DNA of 64,000 bases from Micromonospora sp. CCTCC AA 2012012 (GCF_040499845.1 NZ_CP159342.1:868001-932000), one strand, 5' to 3'. Shown: positions 1 to 9,841, counted from the stretch's first letter. Program-made: numbers and translations. Notes: generated by a model not told the origin, from the letters alone.

Positions 1-1
1 T

Positions 2-160
2 CCCGCGGTGCTGCCCGACGACCTCACCGCCGTCACCCGGGCGCTGGTGCCGACCCTGCGCGACCGGGGCCTGTTCCGTGCCGGCTACCCCGACGGGACG
101 CTGCGCGCCCTGCTCGGACTGTCCCGCCCGGCCAACCGGTACGCCGCCGCGACCGCCTGA
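2..160 (+). CDS. LLM-class flavin monooxygenase, C-terminal end only
   Basis: An open frame runs in from the window edge and stops with TGA at 158-160. The visible 52 residues contain LVPTLRDRGLFRAGY followed by GTLRALLGL. This is the typical C-terminus of NtaA/SnaA/DszA-type FMN-dependent monooxygenases and matches the end of the next gene (LLQERGVFRTRY and TLREHLGL). It is therefore the tail of a paralogous monooxygenase and the upstream member of the operon. Only the last helices are present, so no catalytic residues can be judged. Confidence 0.75.
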   Translation, partial: PAVLPDDLTAVTRALVPTLRDRGLFRAGYPDGTLRALLGLSRPANRYAAATA

Positions 161-174
161 CCCTGGAGAACGCC

Positions 175-1533
175 GTGCCCAAGCAGATCATCCTCGCCGC
201 GCACTTCCCCGGCGTGAACAACACGACCGTGTGGAGCGACCCCGCCTCCGGCAGCCAGATCGACTTCGCGTCCTTCGTCCACCTGGCCCGTACCGCCGAG
301 CGGGGTTTGTTCGACTTCTTCTTCCTCGCCGAAGGACTCCGGCTGCGCGAGCAGCGTGGCCGCATCCACGACCTGGACGTGGTGGGCCGCCCCGACACCC
401 TGACCGTGCTGGCCGCCCTGGCCGCCGTCACCACCCACCTCGGCCTGGCCGGCACCCTCAACGCGACCTTCCGGGAGCCGTACGAGCTGGCCCGGCAACT
501 CGCCACCCTGGACCACCTCTCCGGCGGGCGGGCCGCCTGGAACGTGGTCACCACCTCCGACTCGTTCACCGGGGAGAACTTCCGCCGGGGCGGCTTCATG
601 GACCGTTCGCTGCGCTACGAGCGGGCCGCCGAGTTCGTGCGTACGGCCCGCGAGCTGTGGGAGTCCTGGGCAGCCGACGCCCTGGCCGGCGACCGCGACA
701 GCGGCCGCTATCTCACCGCCCCCGACCCCGGCGCGTTCATCCACCACGGCGACCAGTTCGACATCGCCGGCCACTTCACCGTGCCGCGCAGTCCGCAACT
801 GCATCCGGTGATCCTGCAGGCCGGCGACTCGCCCGACGGGCGGGAGTTCGCCGCCTCCAGCGCCGACGCCATCTTCTCCCGCCACGGGACCCTCGAGGCG
901 GGGCAGGAGTTCTACCGGGACGTGAAGTCCCGGCTGGCCCGCCACGGCCGCGAGCCGGACGACCTGAAGATCATCCCAGGGGTGACCGTCGTGCTCGGCG
1001 ACACCGACGCCGAGGCTCAGGAGAAGGCCCACCACATCCGGCGCCAGCAGGTCAGCCCACAGACCGCGATCCTGCTGCTCGAACAACTGTGGAACCGGGA
1101 CCTGTCCGGACACGACCCGGAGGGACCCCTGCCCGCCACCGACCCGGACGTCTCCGCCGACGCGATCAGCCGGGGCCGCGCCGGCATGTATCCCGACCCG
1201 GTCGCCACGGCCCGCCAGTGGCGCGCCCTGGCCGAGGAGAAGGGGCTCGGCATCCGTGACCTGATCATCGAGGTGACCGGTCGGCAGTCCTTCATCGGCA
1301 CCCCGCGGCAGGTCGCCGAGCGGATGAACCACTTCGTGCAGGCCGACGCCGCCGACGGCTTCATCCTCGTGCCCCACCTGACCCCCGGCGGCCTCGACGA
1401 GTTCGTCGACCGGGTGGTCCCCCTGCTGCAGGAACGCGGCGTCTTCCGCACCCGCTACGCCGGCACCACCCTGCGGGAGCACCTCGGCCTCGGCGCCGCC
1501 CGTCCGGTCTCGGCTGTGGCGGCCCCGCGATGA
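175..1533 (+). CDS. NtaA/SnaA/DszA-family FMN-dependent monooxygenase
   Basis: 452 aa, full length for the two-component flavin monooxygenases that use FMNH2 from a separate reductase (nitrilotriacetate, sulfone or S-alkyl substrates). The N-terminal strand QIILAAHFPGVN, the FDFFFLAEGLR segment, LDHLSGGRAAWNVVTT and RRGGFMDRSLRYERA are family landmarks. The GTG start lies 14 bases after the previous stop and follows GGAGAA. The stop overlaps the next start by 4 bases, so translation is coupled. In this operon context the likely substrate is an N-acetylated S-alkyl or organosulfur compound, but that is inferred. The oxidised substrate cannot be read from sequence. Confidence 0.85.
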   Translation: MPKQIILAAHFPGVNNTTVWSDPASGSQIDFASFVHLARTAERGLFDFFFLAEGLRLREQRGRIHDLDVVGRPDTLTVLAALAAVTTHLGLAGTLNATFREPYELARQLATLDHLSGGRAAWNVVTTSDSFTGENFRRGGFMDRSLRYERAAEFVRTARELWESWAADALAGDRDSGRYLTAPDPGAFIHHGDQFDIAGHFTVPRSPQLHPVILQAGDSPDGREFAASSADAIFSRHGTLEAGQEFYRDVKSRLARHGREPDDLKIIPGVTVVLGDTDAEAQEKAHHIRRQQVSPQTAILLLEQLWNRDLSGHDPEGPLPATDPDVSADAISRGRAGMYPDPVATARQWRALAEEKGLGIRDLIIEVTGRQSFIGTPRQVAERMNHFVQADAADGFILVPHLTPGGLDEFVDRVVPLLQERGVFRTRYAGTTLREHLGLGAARPVSAVAAPR

Positions 1534-2072
1534 GCACGCCCACCCGGACGCGGCTCGCCCAGGTGGTGGTCTGCCGGCGACGCTGGCAGGACCCGGACGC
1601 CGTACGGCTGCGCGCGGCCCTGACGAGCGAACTGCGCAACCGCTACGCCGACCGGCCCACCGACCCGATCCACCTGCCACCGGACGAGGCGGTCGCCGCG
1701 GCCTCCGTCGCCTGGACCGGCGTCGCCTACACCCCGGCCGCCAACCCGGTCGGGCACGCCGCGCTGCGCTGGCACGGCGACGACCTGGAACTCAAACGGA
1801 TGTACGTCGTGCCGGAGCACCGGGGCCACGGCGTGGCCGACGCGCTGCTCACGGCCGCCGAGGACGCCGCGGCGCGACTCGGCGCCGCGCGGATCGTGCT
1901 GCAGACCGGCGACCGCCAACCCGACGCCGTCCGCCGCTACGAGCAGGCCGGCTACCACCGGCTCCCGGTCTTCCCGCCGTACGACGGGTTGCCCTGGTCG
2001 CTCTGCTTCGCCCGGACGCTCACCCCGCCGCAGGCGGCCACGAACCGGCCAGGAAGGACGGCCCCGGCATGA
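1530..2072 (+). CDS. GNAT-family N-acetyltransferase
   Basis: 180 aa. The acetyl-CoA binding region is visible as LKRMYVVPEHRGHGVADALL (R-G-H-G-V-A, the Q/RxxGxG/A loop), followed by AARLGAARIVLQTGDRQPDAVRRYEQAGY, the C-terminal GNAT fold. It overlaps both neighbours by 4 bases (ATGA), so it is an integral operon member. In Bacillus sulfur-salvage operons (SnaA/SnaB, YxeL) a GNAT acetylates S-alkylcysteines before the monooxygenase cleaves them, and the same role is plausible here. The acceptor substrate is an inference. Confidence 0.85.
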   Translation: MSTPTRTRLAQVVVCRRRWQDPDAVRLRAALTSELRNRYADRPTDPIHLPPDEAVAAASVAWTGVAYTPAANPVGHAALRWHGDDLELKRMYVVPEHRGHGVADALLTAAEDAAARLGAARIVLQTGDRQPDAVRRYEQAGYHRLPVFPPYDGLPWSLCFARTLTPPQAATNRPGRTAPA

Positions 2073-3133
2073 AATTCCTGCTCATCACCCTCATCACCCA
2101 TCTGCCCGACCCGGTCACCGGGCGGCGCAGGAGCACCACCGAACGGTTCCGCGAGGTCGTCGACACCGCGGTGCTCGCCGAGGAACTCGGCTTCGACGGG
2201 TACGGCGTGGGCGAACGCCACGAGCGGCCCTTCATCTCCTCCGCACCACCGGTGGTGCTCAGCCACATCGCCGCCCGCACCTCCACCATCCGGCTGTTCA
2301 CCGCGGTCACCACGCTGAGCCTGCTCGACCCGGTACGCGCCTACGAGGACTACGCCACCCTGGACCACCTCTCCTGCGGGCGGCTGGAGCTGATCATCGG
2401 CAAGGGCAACGGCGCCGCCCAGGCACAGCTGTTCCACGTCACCCCCGAGGACCAGTGGGAACGCAACCGGGAGGGCTACGAGCTGTTCCGCCGGCTCTGG
2501 CGCGAGGACAAGGTCACCTGGTCGGGCCGGTTCCGGCCACCACTGGTCGACGCCGAGACCTGGCCCCGGCCCCTGCAACAGCCCATCCGGGTCTGGCATG
2601 GCAGCGCCACCAGCCGCGACTCGGTGGACCTGGCCGCCCGCCACGGCGATCCACTCTTCTCGGCCAACGTCACCAACCCCATCGAGCCGTACGCGGAGCT
2701 GATCCGCTACTACCGCGAACGCTGGCTGCACTACGGTCACGACCCGGCCGACGCGCTGGTGGGCGCCGGGACCGCCGGCTTCTACGCGGCACGGACCTCG
2801 CAGGAAGCGGTCGAGACGTACCGACCGACCTTCGACGCGCGGATCGCGGCGTTTCGGAAGGTCGGCGTGCAGCCGGTCTTCGAGACGATCGAGGACGCCA
2901 TCGAGCGCAGCTCGATCCTGGTTGGCAGCCCCCAGCAGATCGTCGACAAGGTGCTGCGCTACCACGAGCGGTTCGGCCACGAGGTGATGCACCTGTCGGC
3001 CGACTCCGACGGCCTCACCGACAAGCAGCACCGGCAGAGCCTCGAACTGTTCCAGAGCGAGATCGCCCCCGCGCTGCGTCGGGCCATCCCCAGCCGTCCC
3101 CTGCACCGACCGTCGTCCGCCGTCACCACCTGA
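2069..3133 (+). CDS. LLM-class flavin-dependent oxidoreductase
   Basis: 354 aa luciferase-like TIM-barrel protein. Landmarks are [19 protein letters not shown] (residues about 35-55), then [19 protein letters not shown] and a late segment with [17 protein letters not shown], the usual C-terminal lid of this family. It starts 4 bases inside the preceding GNAT gene. It belongs to the alkanal/F420-like branch rather than the NtaA branch. Given the high-GC actinobacterial host, F420 rather than FMN cannot be excluded as cofactor. Its substrate is unknown, and its operon position suggests organosulfur or amino-acid-derivative oxidation. Confidence 0.82.
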   Translation: MKFLLITLITHLPDPVTGRRRSTTERFREVVDTAVLAEELGFDGYGVGERHERPFISSAPPVVLSHIAARTSTIRLFTAVTTLSLLDPVRAYEDYATLDHLSCGRLELIIGKGNGAAQAQLFHVTPEDQWERNREGYELFRRLWREDKVTWSGRFRPPLVDAETWPRPLQQPIRVWHGSATSRDSVDLAARHGDPLFSANVTNPIEPYAELIRYYRERWLHYGHDPADALVGAGTAGFYAARTSQEAVETYRPTFDARIAAFRKVGVQPVFETIEDAIERSSILVGSPQQIVDKVLRYHERFGHEVMHLSADSDGLTDKQHRQSLELFQSEIAPALRRAIPSRPLHRPSSAVTT

Positions 3134-3155
3134 GCCGAAATCGGGGAACAACACC

Positions 3156-4280
3156 ATGCCATCGACCCCACTGTCCGTGCTCGACCTGTCCCCGGTGCCC
3201 GCCGGTGGCACCGTGGGCGACGCCCTACGGAACACCATCGACCTCGCCCGCCACGTCGAGCAGTTCGGCTACCGGCGGTACTGGCTCGCCGAACACCACT
3301 TCGCCCCCGGCGTCGCCAGCGCCGCCCCGGCGGTGCTCATCGGGCAGGTCGCCGCCGCCACCAGCCACATCCGGGTCGGCTCGGGCGCCGTGCAGCTCGG
3401 TCACCAGACCGCGCTGTCCGTGCTGGAGCAGTTCGGCACCCTGGCCGCCCTCCACCCGGACCGGATCGACCTCGGCCTCGGCCGCTCCGGTCAACGCCGC
3501 GCCGAGGCCGCGAAGGAACTCGCCACCGCACCGCCCCCGCCTGGCGAAGCTCGGGTGGTCGACGGACTCCTCATCCCGCCGCCCTTCTCGTTCGCGAAGA
3601 TCCTCACCTCACCGCGCGCCGCGCTGCACACCGCGCTGCTGCACCAGCCCGGTGCCCAGCCGCCGGACTTCGCCGAGCAGCTCGACGACCTCCTCGCCCT
3701 GCTGCGCGGCGACTACCGCGACACCACCGGCCTCGACGCGCACGCGACCCCCGGGGAGGGCGCCGACCTTCAGGTCTGGCTGCTCGGCAGCAGCGGGGGA
3801 GAGAGTGCCCGACTCGCCGGTGCGCTCGGCCTGCCGTTCGCCGCCAACTACCACGTCAGCCCGGCCACCGTGCTCGACGCCGTCGCGGCGTACCGGGCGG
3901 CTTTCCGGCCCTCGGCGACGCTCGCCGAGCCGTACGTCGTGGTCTCCGCCGACGTGGTCGTCGCACCCGACGACGCGACCGCCCGCCGCCTCGCTGCCCC
4001 CTACGGCCTGTGGGTACGCAGCATCCGCAGTGGACAGGGTGCGATCCCGTTCCCAAGCCCCGAGCAGGCCGCCGCACACCGCTGGACGCAGGAGGACCGG
4101 GACCTGGTGGCGGACCGGCTCGACACCCAGTTCGTCGGCTCGCCCGAGACGGTGGCGGCCCTGTTGCGGACCCTGCGGGACGTGACGGCCGCCGACGAGC
4201 TGCTCGTCACCACCATCACGCACGCTCACGCCGACCGGGTCCGCTCGTTCGAGCTGCTCGCCAAGGAATGGCATGGCTGA
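3156..4280 (+). CDS. LLM-class (MsnO8/YtmO-like) monooxygenase
   Basis: 374 aa. The opening [20 protein letters not shown] and the [19 protein letters not shown] segment are characteristic of the MsnO8/luciferase-like subgroup that includes Ytm[23 protein letters not shown] and [12 protein letters not shown] follow as the flavin-site core. The gene starts 22 bases after the previous stop with a weak ribosome site (GGGGAACAACACC). It is the third complete luciferase-like enzyme in the operon, so several S- or N-alkyl substrates may be handled. A 48-base gap follows before the transporter genes. Confidence 0.82.
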   Translation: MPSTPLSVLDLSPVPAGGTVGDALRNTIDLARHVEQFGYRRYWLAEHHFAPGVASAAPAVLIGQVAAATSHIRVGSGAVQLGHQTALSVLEQFGTLAALHPDRIDLGLGRSGQRRAEAAKELATAPPPPGEARVVDGLLIPPPFSFAKILTSPRAALHTALLHQPGAQPPDFAEQLDDLLALLRGDYRDTTGLDAHATPGEGADLQVWLLGSSGGESARLAGALGLPFAANYHVSPATVLDAVAAYRAAFRPSATLAEPYVVVSADVVVAPDDATARRLAAPYGLWVRSIRSGQGAIPFPSPEQAAAHRWTQEDRDLVADRLDTQFVGSPETVAALLRTLRDVTAADELLVTTITHAHADRVRSFELLAKEWHG

Positions 4281-4328
4281 CCCGCGCCGCCTTGGCCGTC
4301 GGCGACCCGTGAGCGTCCGGAGGTTGCG

Positions 4329-5261
4329 ATGAGTCTGCTGTTCACGCCGGCCGCGACGCCCGGCACGGCCGATTCGCCCACCCTGACGGTGGTGCCCGCC
4401 CGGCATCCGTGGCGGTGGGTGCTCTCCGTCGCCGCGCTGGTGCTCGCGGCGCAGTTCGTCCACGGTCTCGTCACCAACCCGGGTTGGGACTGGCCGACGT
4501 TCGTCGGCTACTTTCTCGAACGCTCGGTGCTCCTGGCGCTGCTGACCACCTTGCAGCTCACCCTCGCCGGCGCGGTGCTGGGGTTCCTCGGCGGGGTGGC
4601 GCTGGCCGCCATGCGCCTGTCGCACAGCCCCGTCCTGCAGGCACTCAGCTGGACCTACATCTGGGTGTTCCGCTCGGTGCCCCTCATCGTGCAACTGCTC
4701 TTCTGGGCCAACCTCGGCTACCTCTACGACACCCTGCAACTCGGTGTGCCGTTCGGACCGGGCTTCGTCGAGGTGTCGACGGCGAACCTGATCGGGCCGT
4801 TCGGGGCCGCGCTGCTGGGACTCACCCTGCACCAGGCGGCGTATGCGGCGGAGATCGTCCGCTCCGGCATCCTCTCGGTCGACCAAGGGCAGCTGGAAGC
4901 CGCCGCCGCGCTGGGCATTCCCCGGCCCCGCCAGTTCCGCCGGATCGTGCTGCCGCAGGCCATGCGCGCGATCCTGCCCAGCGCCGCCAACGAGCTGATC
5001 AACCTGCTCAAGAGCACCTCGGTGGTCTACGTGCTGGCCATCGGGGAGCTGTTCTACCAGGTGCAGGTGGTCTACGGACGCAACGGCCGGGTGGTCCCGC
5101 TGCTCATGGTCGCCACGGTCTGGTACGTGGTGCTCACCGCGCTGCTGTCGATCCTGCAGTTCTACGTCGAACGGCGCTTCGCCCGGGGAGCGGTACGCAC
5201 CCTGCCCCCGACCCCGTGGCAACGCCTCCGGGCCGGCCTGGGCCGGGCGGTGGCGCGGTGA
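4329..5261 (+). CDS. Polar amino-acid ABC transporter permease (HisM/GlnP type)
   Basis: 310 aa with an N-terminal extension, then hydrophobic helices starting at about residues 35, 68, 105, 150, 230 and 255. The His/Glu/Gln-type permease signature is present ([19 protein letters not shown]). The cytoplasmic EAA loop reads [20 protein letters not shown] and couples to the ATPase. Its last codons overlap the GTG start of the ATPase gene. A single permease gene implies a homodimer in the membrane. It most likely imports an amino-acid-like substrate such as cystine or an S-alkylcysteine. Confidence 0.88.
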   Translation: MSLLFTPAATPGTADSPTLTVVPARHPWRWVLSVAALVLAAQFVHGLVTNPGWDWPTFVGYFLERSVLLALLTTLQLTLAGAVLGFLGGVALAAMRLSHSPVLQALSWTYIWVFRSVPLIVQLLFWANLGYLYDTLQLGVPFGPGFVEVSTANLIGPFGAALLGLTLHQAAYAAEIVRSGILSVDQGQLEAAAALGIPRPRQFRRIVLPQAMRAILPSAANELINLLKSTSVVYVLAIGELFYQVQVVYGRNGRVVPLLMVATVWYVVLTALLSILQFYVERRFARGAVRTLPPTPWQRLRAGLGRAVAR

Positions 5262-6022
5262 CGGCCATGCTCGAGGTGCGCGGCGTGCACAAGACGTACG
5301 GCACCCACGAGGTGCTGCACGGCGTCGACCTGACCGTGCCGGCGGGCAGCGTGACCGTCGTCCTTGGACCCTCCGGCTCGGGCAAGTCGACGCTGCTGCG
5401 GGCGATCAACCACCTGGAGAAGGTGGACCGGGGCACCATCACGGTCGACGGCGAACTCATCGGCTACCGCCGGGTCGGCGACCGGCTGCACGAGCTGGGC
5501 GAACGGCAGATCCTGCGGCAACGAGCCGACATCGGCTTCGTGTTCCAGAGCTTCAACCTCTTCCCCCACCTGACCGCGCTCGACAACGTCGCGGAGGCGC
5601 CGATCGCCACCGGGCGCCGACGGCGCGCCGAGGCACTGGCGTACGCCCGGCAGCTGCTCGAGCGGGTCGGCCTGGCCGACAAGGCGGACGCCTACCCGCG
5701 GCAGCTCTCCGGCGGCCAGCAGCAGCGGGTCGCGATCGCCCGCGCCCTGGCCCTCGATCCGAAGCTCGTCCTCTTCGACGAACCCACCTCCGCGCTCGAT
5801 CCCGAGCTGGTCGGTGAGGTGCTCGACGTGCTGCGGGCGCTGGCCCGCGCTGGCACCACGATGATCGTGGTCACCCACGAGATCGGGTTCGCCCGGGAGG
5901 CCGCCGACACAATCGTGTTCCTCGACGCCGGACGCGTCGTCGAACAGGGTCCGCCGGCGCAGGTACTGGACCACCCCACCCACGAACGCACCAGGGCATT
6001 CCTGTCCGCGGTCCTGATCTGA
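5258..6022 (+). CDS. Polar amino-acid ABC transporter ATP-binding protein (GlnQ type)
   Basis: 254 aa when started at GTG 5258, which overlaps the permease stop. An in-frame ATG at 5267 is an alternative. Walker A is [14 protein letters not shown], the Q-loop is [18 protein letters not shown] (typical of GlnQ/HisP), the signature is [16 protein letters not shown], Walker B is [13 protein letters not shown], and the H-loop is VVTHE. All motor residues are present. The open frame continues far upstream of the start, but that part is read-through of permease DNA in another frame and is not coding. Confidence 0.9.
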   Translation: MTAMLEVRGVHKTYGTHEVLHGVDLTVPAGSVTVVLGPSGSGKSTLLRAINHLEKVDRGTITVDGELIGYRRVGDRLHELGERQILRQRADIGFVFQSFNLFPHLTALDNVAEAPIATGRRRRAEALAYARQLLERVGLADKADAYPRQLSGGQQQRVAIARALALDPKLVLFDEPTSALDPELVGEVLDVLRALARAGTTMIVVTHEIGFAREAADTIVFLDAGRVVEQGPPAQVLDHPTHERTRAFLSAVLI

Positions 6023-6033
6023 GGAGACACCCG

Positions 6034-7005
6034 ATGCACACCCGCCCCCTCCTGCTCGCCGTCGTGCTGGCCCTGGGCCTGACCGCCTGCGCCGCCCCCG
6101 AGGAGAGCCCCCGCGCCGCGGCCGCCACCCCCGGTGCCAGCCCGTTCACCGTCAACGACGGCCCCGACCAGAAACGGATCGTCCCGGCGAAGGTCGACGC
6201 CGTCGCCGCGCTCCTGCCGCCGGAGATCCGCGACGGTGGCACCCTCACCATCGGCGTGGGCGCGGCCGGCGCCGGCTTTCCGCCGCTGGCCTTCACCGCC
6301 ACCGACAACAAGACTTTGATCGGCAGCGAGCCCGACATCGCGGTGGCCGTGGCCGGGATCCTCGGCCTGGAACCGAAGCTGGAGAACACCTCCTGGGAGA
6401 ACCTCTTCGTCGGTCTGGACAGCGGCAAGTACGCCGTCGGCGCCTCCAACATCACCGTGACCGAGGAACGCAAGCAGAAGTACGACTTCGCCACGTACCG
6501 GCTGGACAACCTGGCCTTCGAGGCGAAGAAGGGGGCGGCCTGGAAGGTGACCGGCCCGAAGGACGTCGCGGGCAAGCGGATCGCGGTAGGTTCCGGCACC
6601 AACCAGGAGAAGATCCTGGTCGAGTGGAGCGCGGAGGCGAAGCGGCAGGGCCTGGCGCCGGTGGACATCAAGTACTACCAGACGAACCAGGCCACCTACC
6701 TGGCGTTGGGCTCCGGTCAGATCGACGCGTACCTCGGGCCCAATCCCAGTGTCGCCTACCACGTCGCCGTCGCCGGGCAGACCGGGATCATCGGTACCTA
6801 CTCCGGCGCCGGGGGCGCCCTGCAGGGCAAGATCGCACTGACCACCAAGAAGGACAGCGGCCTGGTCCGGGCCCTCGCGGCGGCCATCGACGAGCTGATC
6901 CGCTCCGGTGACTACGGCAGGATCCTCGCCCGCTGGAACCTCGGCAACGAGGCGACCGGGAAGTCGGAGATCAACCCGCCGGGTCTGCCGATCGAGGGCA
7001 AGTGA
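6034..7005 (+). CDS. Extracellular solute-binding lipoprotein (SBP_bac_3)
   Basis: 323 aa. The signal peptide ends in a lipobox, LTAC, with the lipidated Cys at residue 19. The mature protein is a family-3 solute-binding protein with GGTLTIGVGAAGAGFPPLAF and a G-S-E-P-D-I-A-V-A segment, then NLFVGLDSGKYAVGASNITVTEERK. Helix VRALAAAIDELIRSGDYGRIL closes the fold. It starts 11 bases after the ATPase stop, with AGGAGACACCCG as ribosome site. It feeds the importer encoded just upstream. An amino acid or S-modified cysteine ligand is likely, but the specificity is not readable. Confidence 0.88.
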   Translation: MHTRPLLLAVVLALGLTACAAPEESPRAAAATPGASPFTVNDGPDQKRIVPAKVDAVAALLPPEIRDGGTLTIGVGAAGAGFPPLAFTATDNKTLIGSEPDIAVAVAGILGLEPKLENTSWENLFVGLDSGKYAVGASNITVTEERKQKYDFATYRLDNLAFEAKKGAAWKVTGPKDVAGKRIAVGSGTNQEKILVEWSAEAKRQGLAPVDIKYYQTNQATYLALGSGQIDAYLGPNPSVAYHVAVAGQTGIIGTYSGAGGALQGKIALTTKKDSGLVRALAAAIDELIRSGDYGRILARWNLGNEATGKSEINPPGLPIEGK

Positions 7006-7718
7006 CCGACACCGCCACCGACGCGGTCCTGGACAACCCGGTGTGGGCCGCGCTGACCGGCCCGCACCGGGGGTTCGCCGAGACGCACGGACTGGCCGCC
7101 CGCTACCAGCCGGACGTCGCCCCGTTCACCTGCGTACGCGGCGGTGACGACCCGGGCGTCTGGCACGACCTGGCCGCGCTGGTGGGACCCGGCGTCACGG
7201 TCGCCGTGACCGGGACGGCCGCGCCGCTGCCGACCGGCTGGACCGTCGAGGGGGAGGTGGCCGGGGTGCAGCTCGTCGACGTCGGCGTCGGCGCGGCCAG
7301 CGACCCGGAGGCGGTGCGCCTGACCGGCGCCGACGTGCCCGAGATGCTCTCCCTGGTCGCCCGTACCCGGCCCGGACCGTTCCTGCCCCGGACCGTGGAA
7401 CTCGGCACCTACCTGGGCATCCGGCGCCGGGGCGAGCTGGTGGCCATGGCCGGCGAGCGGCTGCACCCGCCGGGGTGGACCGAGATCAGCGCGGTGTGCA
7501 CCGCCCCCGAGGCGCGCGGCCAGGGCCTGGCGACCCGGCTGGTACGCGCCGTGGCAGCCGGCATCCGCGCCCGTGGTGAGCGGCCGTTCCTGCACGCCGC
7601 GGCCAGCAACGTCACGGCGATCCGGCTGTACGAGTCGATCGGCTTCACCCTGCGCCGGCACACCCTGTTCCGGGCGGTCCGGACACCCGCGTTCGCGAAG
7701 CCCGAGCAGTCTGCGTGA
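7002..7718 (+). CDS. GNAT-family N-acetyltransferase (second of operon)
   Basis: 238 aa, GTG start overlapping the lipoprotein stop by 4 bases. The C-terminal half carries the GNAT core WTEISAVCTAPEARGQGLA (R-G-Q-G-L-A acetyl-CoA loop), followed by FLHAAASNVTAIRLYESIGF. The N-terminal half is a degenerate GNAT-like or FR47-type region. It is the last gene of the operon and convergent with the sugar permease at 7760. Two different acetyltransferases in one operon suggest two acetyl acceptors, or one catabolic and one detoxifying role. The acceptors are unknown. Confidence 0.82.
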   Translation: MTDTATDAVLDNPVWAALTGPHRGFAETHGLAARYQPDVAPFTCVRGGDDPGVWHDLAALVGPGVTVAVTGTAAPLPTGWTVEGEVAGVQLVDVGVGAASDPEAVRLTGADVPEMLSLVARTRPGPFLPRTVELGTYLGIRRRGELVAMAGERLHPPGWTEISAVCTAPEARGQGLATRLVRAVAAGIRARGERPFLHAAASNVTAIRLYESIGFTLRRHTLFRAVRTPAFAKPEQSA

Positions 7719-7759
7719 AGCCGTCGCGGCGGACCCGCGTCACGGTCGAGCCGGGTCGG

Positions 7760-8575
7760 TCATCCCTTGACGGCTCCCGCGGTGATGCCGGCGATGAAGT
7801 GGCGCTGTAGGAGGGCGTACGCGACGACCATGGGGGTGGAGGCGACGACCACGCCGGTGAAGAGCAGCGGGTAGTCGGTGAGGTATTCGCCGGTGAAGTC
7901 CAGCAGTGCCAGCGGCAGGGTGCGTTTGGCCGGGTCGTCGATGAACAGCAGGGGGTAGAGCAGGTCGTTCCAGTGCATGACGAACAGGTAGATCGCGGTG
8001 GCGGCGAGCGACGGGGCGGGCAGTGGCACCGCGACCCGGCGGAATGCGGTCCAGGGGCCGGCGCCGTCGAGTTCGGCGGCCTCGTACAGCTCGGTGGGGA
8101 GGGTGCGCAGGAAGCCGGCGAGGATGAACACCGCCACGGGCAGGGTGACCACCACGTTGACGAGCATCAGCCCGGCCAGGCTGTCGCGGAGGCCGAGCCG
8201 GTCGAACTGCACGTACTGCGGGATCATCACCGCCTGCGCGGGCACCGCCAGCCCGGCCGCGAACACCGCGAACAGCACCCGGCCGGGCCAGCCCGGCAGG
8301 CGGGCGATCGCGTAGGCGACCAGGCTGGCGAGCACCAGCGTGGTGGGCACGGAGACCGCCACGACGAACGCGCTGTTGCCGAGCACCCGCAACAGGTTCT
8401 GCGTGGTGAGCACCTCGACGTAGTTCTGGAGTCGGGGGTTCGTGGGCGGTCCGAACGGCGAGTCGAACAGTTCGGCGGTGGTCTTGAGGCTGCCGCCGAG
8501 GACGACGAGCAGCGGCACCGTCACCAGTAGCGCGTAGACCGCGAGCACGGCGCGGCGGCCCAGTCTGGCGAGCAC
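7760..8575 (-). CDS. Carbohydrate ABC transporter permease (MalG type)
   Basis: 271 aa with six predicted helices, beginning at residues of about 10, 70, 105, 135, 185 and 240. The cytoplasmic EAA loop reads YEAAELDGAGPWTAFRRV with the LPLPAPSLAA continuation, typical of MalG/UgpE permeases. It would pair with a MalF-type partner, but the gene immediately upstream (8585-8993) is a truncated, frameshifted MalF remnant, and no solute-binding protein or ATPase gene is nearby. The gene is intact yet probably orphaned, unless another locus supplies a partner. Confidence 0.85.
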   Translation of the reverse strand: MLARLGRRAVLAVYALLVTVPLLVVLGGSLKTTAELFDSPFGPPTNPRLQNYVEVLTTQNLLRVLGNSAFVVAVSVPTTLVLASLVAYAIARLPGWPGRVLFAVFAAGLAVPAQAVMIPQYVQFDRLGLRDSLAGLMLVNVVVTLPVAVFILAGFLRTLPTELYEAAELDGAGPWTAFRRVAVPLPAPSLAATAIYLFVMHWNDLLYPLLFIDDPAKRTLPLALLDFTGEYLTDYPLLFTGVVVASTPMVVAYALLQRHFIAGITAGAVKG

Positions 8576-8584
8576 GGGTGGCTC

Positions 8585-8993
8585 CTATCCGTGGGTGAGC
8601 CGGGCGGCCCGGTTCTGCAACCAGGTGACCAGCGCGATGGCCAGCATGAACACGATCGACTCGGCGGCGGCGTAGCCGAGTTGGGAGTTGGCGAAGGTGG
8701 TGTAGATCCGGGTGGAGAGGATGTCCAGCGAGGCTCGGGGCGGATTGCCCGCCAGGCCGAGGATCAGGTCGAACGCCTTGAACGACTGGATCGTGGTGTA
8801 GGCGACGACCAGGGCCGTGGCGGGGGCGACCATCGGCCAGGTGACGTGCCGGAAGAGCTGCCCCGGCCGGCGCCGTCCGTCCTGGCCGCCTCGTACAGCT
8901 CGGCGGGGATCTGGTTGAGTCCGGCGATGTAGATGACCATCATCTGCCCGGCGTGGAACCAGATCTGAGCGATCGCGACCCAGCCGACGCCCT
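8585..8993 (-). pseudogene. MalF-type sugar permease remnant, 5'-truncated and frameshifted
   Basis: The C-terminal 95 or so codons read as a good permease end (LFRHVTWPMVAPATALVVAY, then SFKAFDLILGLAGNPPRAS and a last TM ending NRAARLTHG). Just upstream on the same strand, the preceding EAA region is in a different frame: VAIAQIWFHAGQMMVIYIAG then NQIPAELYEAARTDGA. The frames switch near 8868-8880. The first 150-180 residues expected for MalF are missing. The sequence joins unrelated DNA near 8993, just before the 9034 gene. It is therefore a deletion scar of a sugar importer operon. Confidence 0.8.
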
Positions 8994-9033
8994 AGCATTG
9001 CCGCCGTCCGAGTGCCTGCTGAAACGAGGCGAG

Positions 9034-9747
9034 ATGCGTTGGCTGCGGCGGTTGCTGGGTGGCAACCCGGTCCAGCTCGATTCGGCGCGGCAGCAGGCGC
9101 TGCTGCGGGAGCTCCGGCAGCGCTACGGCGCGCACGCGCAGGTCCGCTTCTCCGACCAGGTCGACGCGGCGGCCCGGCTGCTCGACGGGGACGACGGCCT
9201 GGTGGTGGCCGTCCGGGTCGTGAGCGAGGCCGCCGACGAGGCGTACGCGGATCTGCGGGCCCAGGCCCACGACGTGCAGCTGCGGACCGGTCGGCGACTG
9301 GTGGTGCACCGGCGCAACTACCGGCCGCTGTGGAAGGAGGCCGGCCCGGCACTGCGGTGGCCGCTGTTCACGCTGCCGGGCGGCTTCCATCCGTACGTGC
9401 AGGTCGCCGCCGCGGTCGTGGTGGTCGGCGGCGGTGCCTCGCGGCTCGATAAGGTGACCGATCCGAGGCCGCTGGTGACCCGTCTGTTCGAGCTGCTCGA
9501 CCTGACCACCGCCGGCTGGGAGTACGGCCGGGTGCGGGTCGACACCGACGCTGCCGCCCTGGTCGAGCGGCTGAACACGACCGTCGGGCGGGTCCTCGCG
9601 GCGATGGACGACCCGCCTCGGCTGCCCCCGCCGGTCCGCGAGCTGATGCGCCGCAACAATGCCCTCGACGTGCACGACCCGAGTCGTCCCCGGGTGGTCG
9701 GCACGATCAACCTCGGGGCGCGCATGCGGGAGGTCCTGCTGGCCTGA
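9034..9747 (+). CDS. Conserved hypothetical protein
   Basis: 237 aa. ATG at 9034 is chosen because GAGG lies 8 bases upstream; the longer open frame before it overlaps the MalF scar. Soluble alpha/beta composition with no signal peptide. A recognisable segment is VVHRRNYRPLWKEAGPALRW, then a Val/Gly-rich stretch (VQVAAAVVVVGGGASR) that could be one buried strand or a short helix. No catalytic motif is recognised. It stands alone between a decayed transporter and the convergent HxlR regulator. Confidence 0.6.
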   Translation: MRWLRRLLGGNPVQLDSARQQALLRELRQRYGAHAQVRFSDQVDAAARLLDGDDGLVVAVRVVSEAADEAYADLRAQAHDVQLRTGRRLVVHRRNYRPLWKEAGPALRWPLFTLPGGFHPYVQVAAAVVVVGGGASRLDKVTDPRPLVTRLFELLDLTTAGWEYGRVRVDTDAAALVERLNTTVGRVLAAMDDPPRLPPPVRELMRRNNALDVHDPSRPRVVGTINLGARMREVLLA

Positions 9748-9841
9748 GTCACCGTGACGGGTGGGCAGCGGAGGCCGGACAGGGACAGTGCGCGGTCGGC
9801 GGGGCGTTCGCCAACCTAGGGGTGAGCGTGAACTGGGCCGC

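Noticed and set aside
4409..5257. N-terminal extension of the amino-acid ATPase
   Set aside because: This is the permease gene read in another frame. The ATPase fold starts at 5258-5267.
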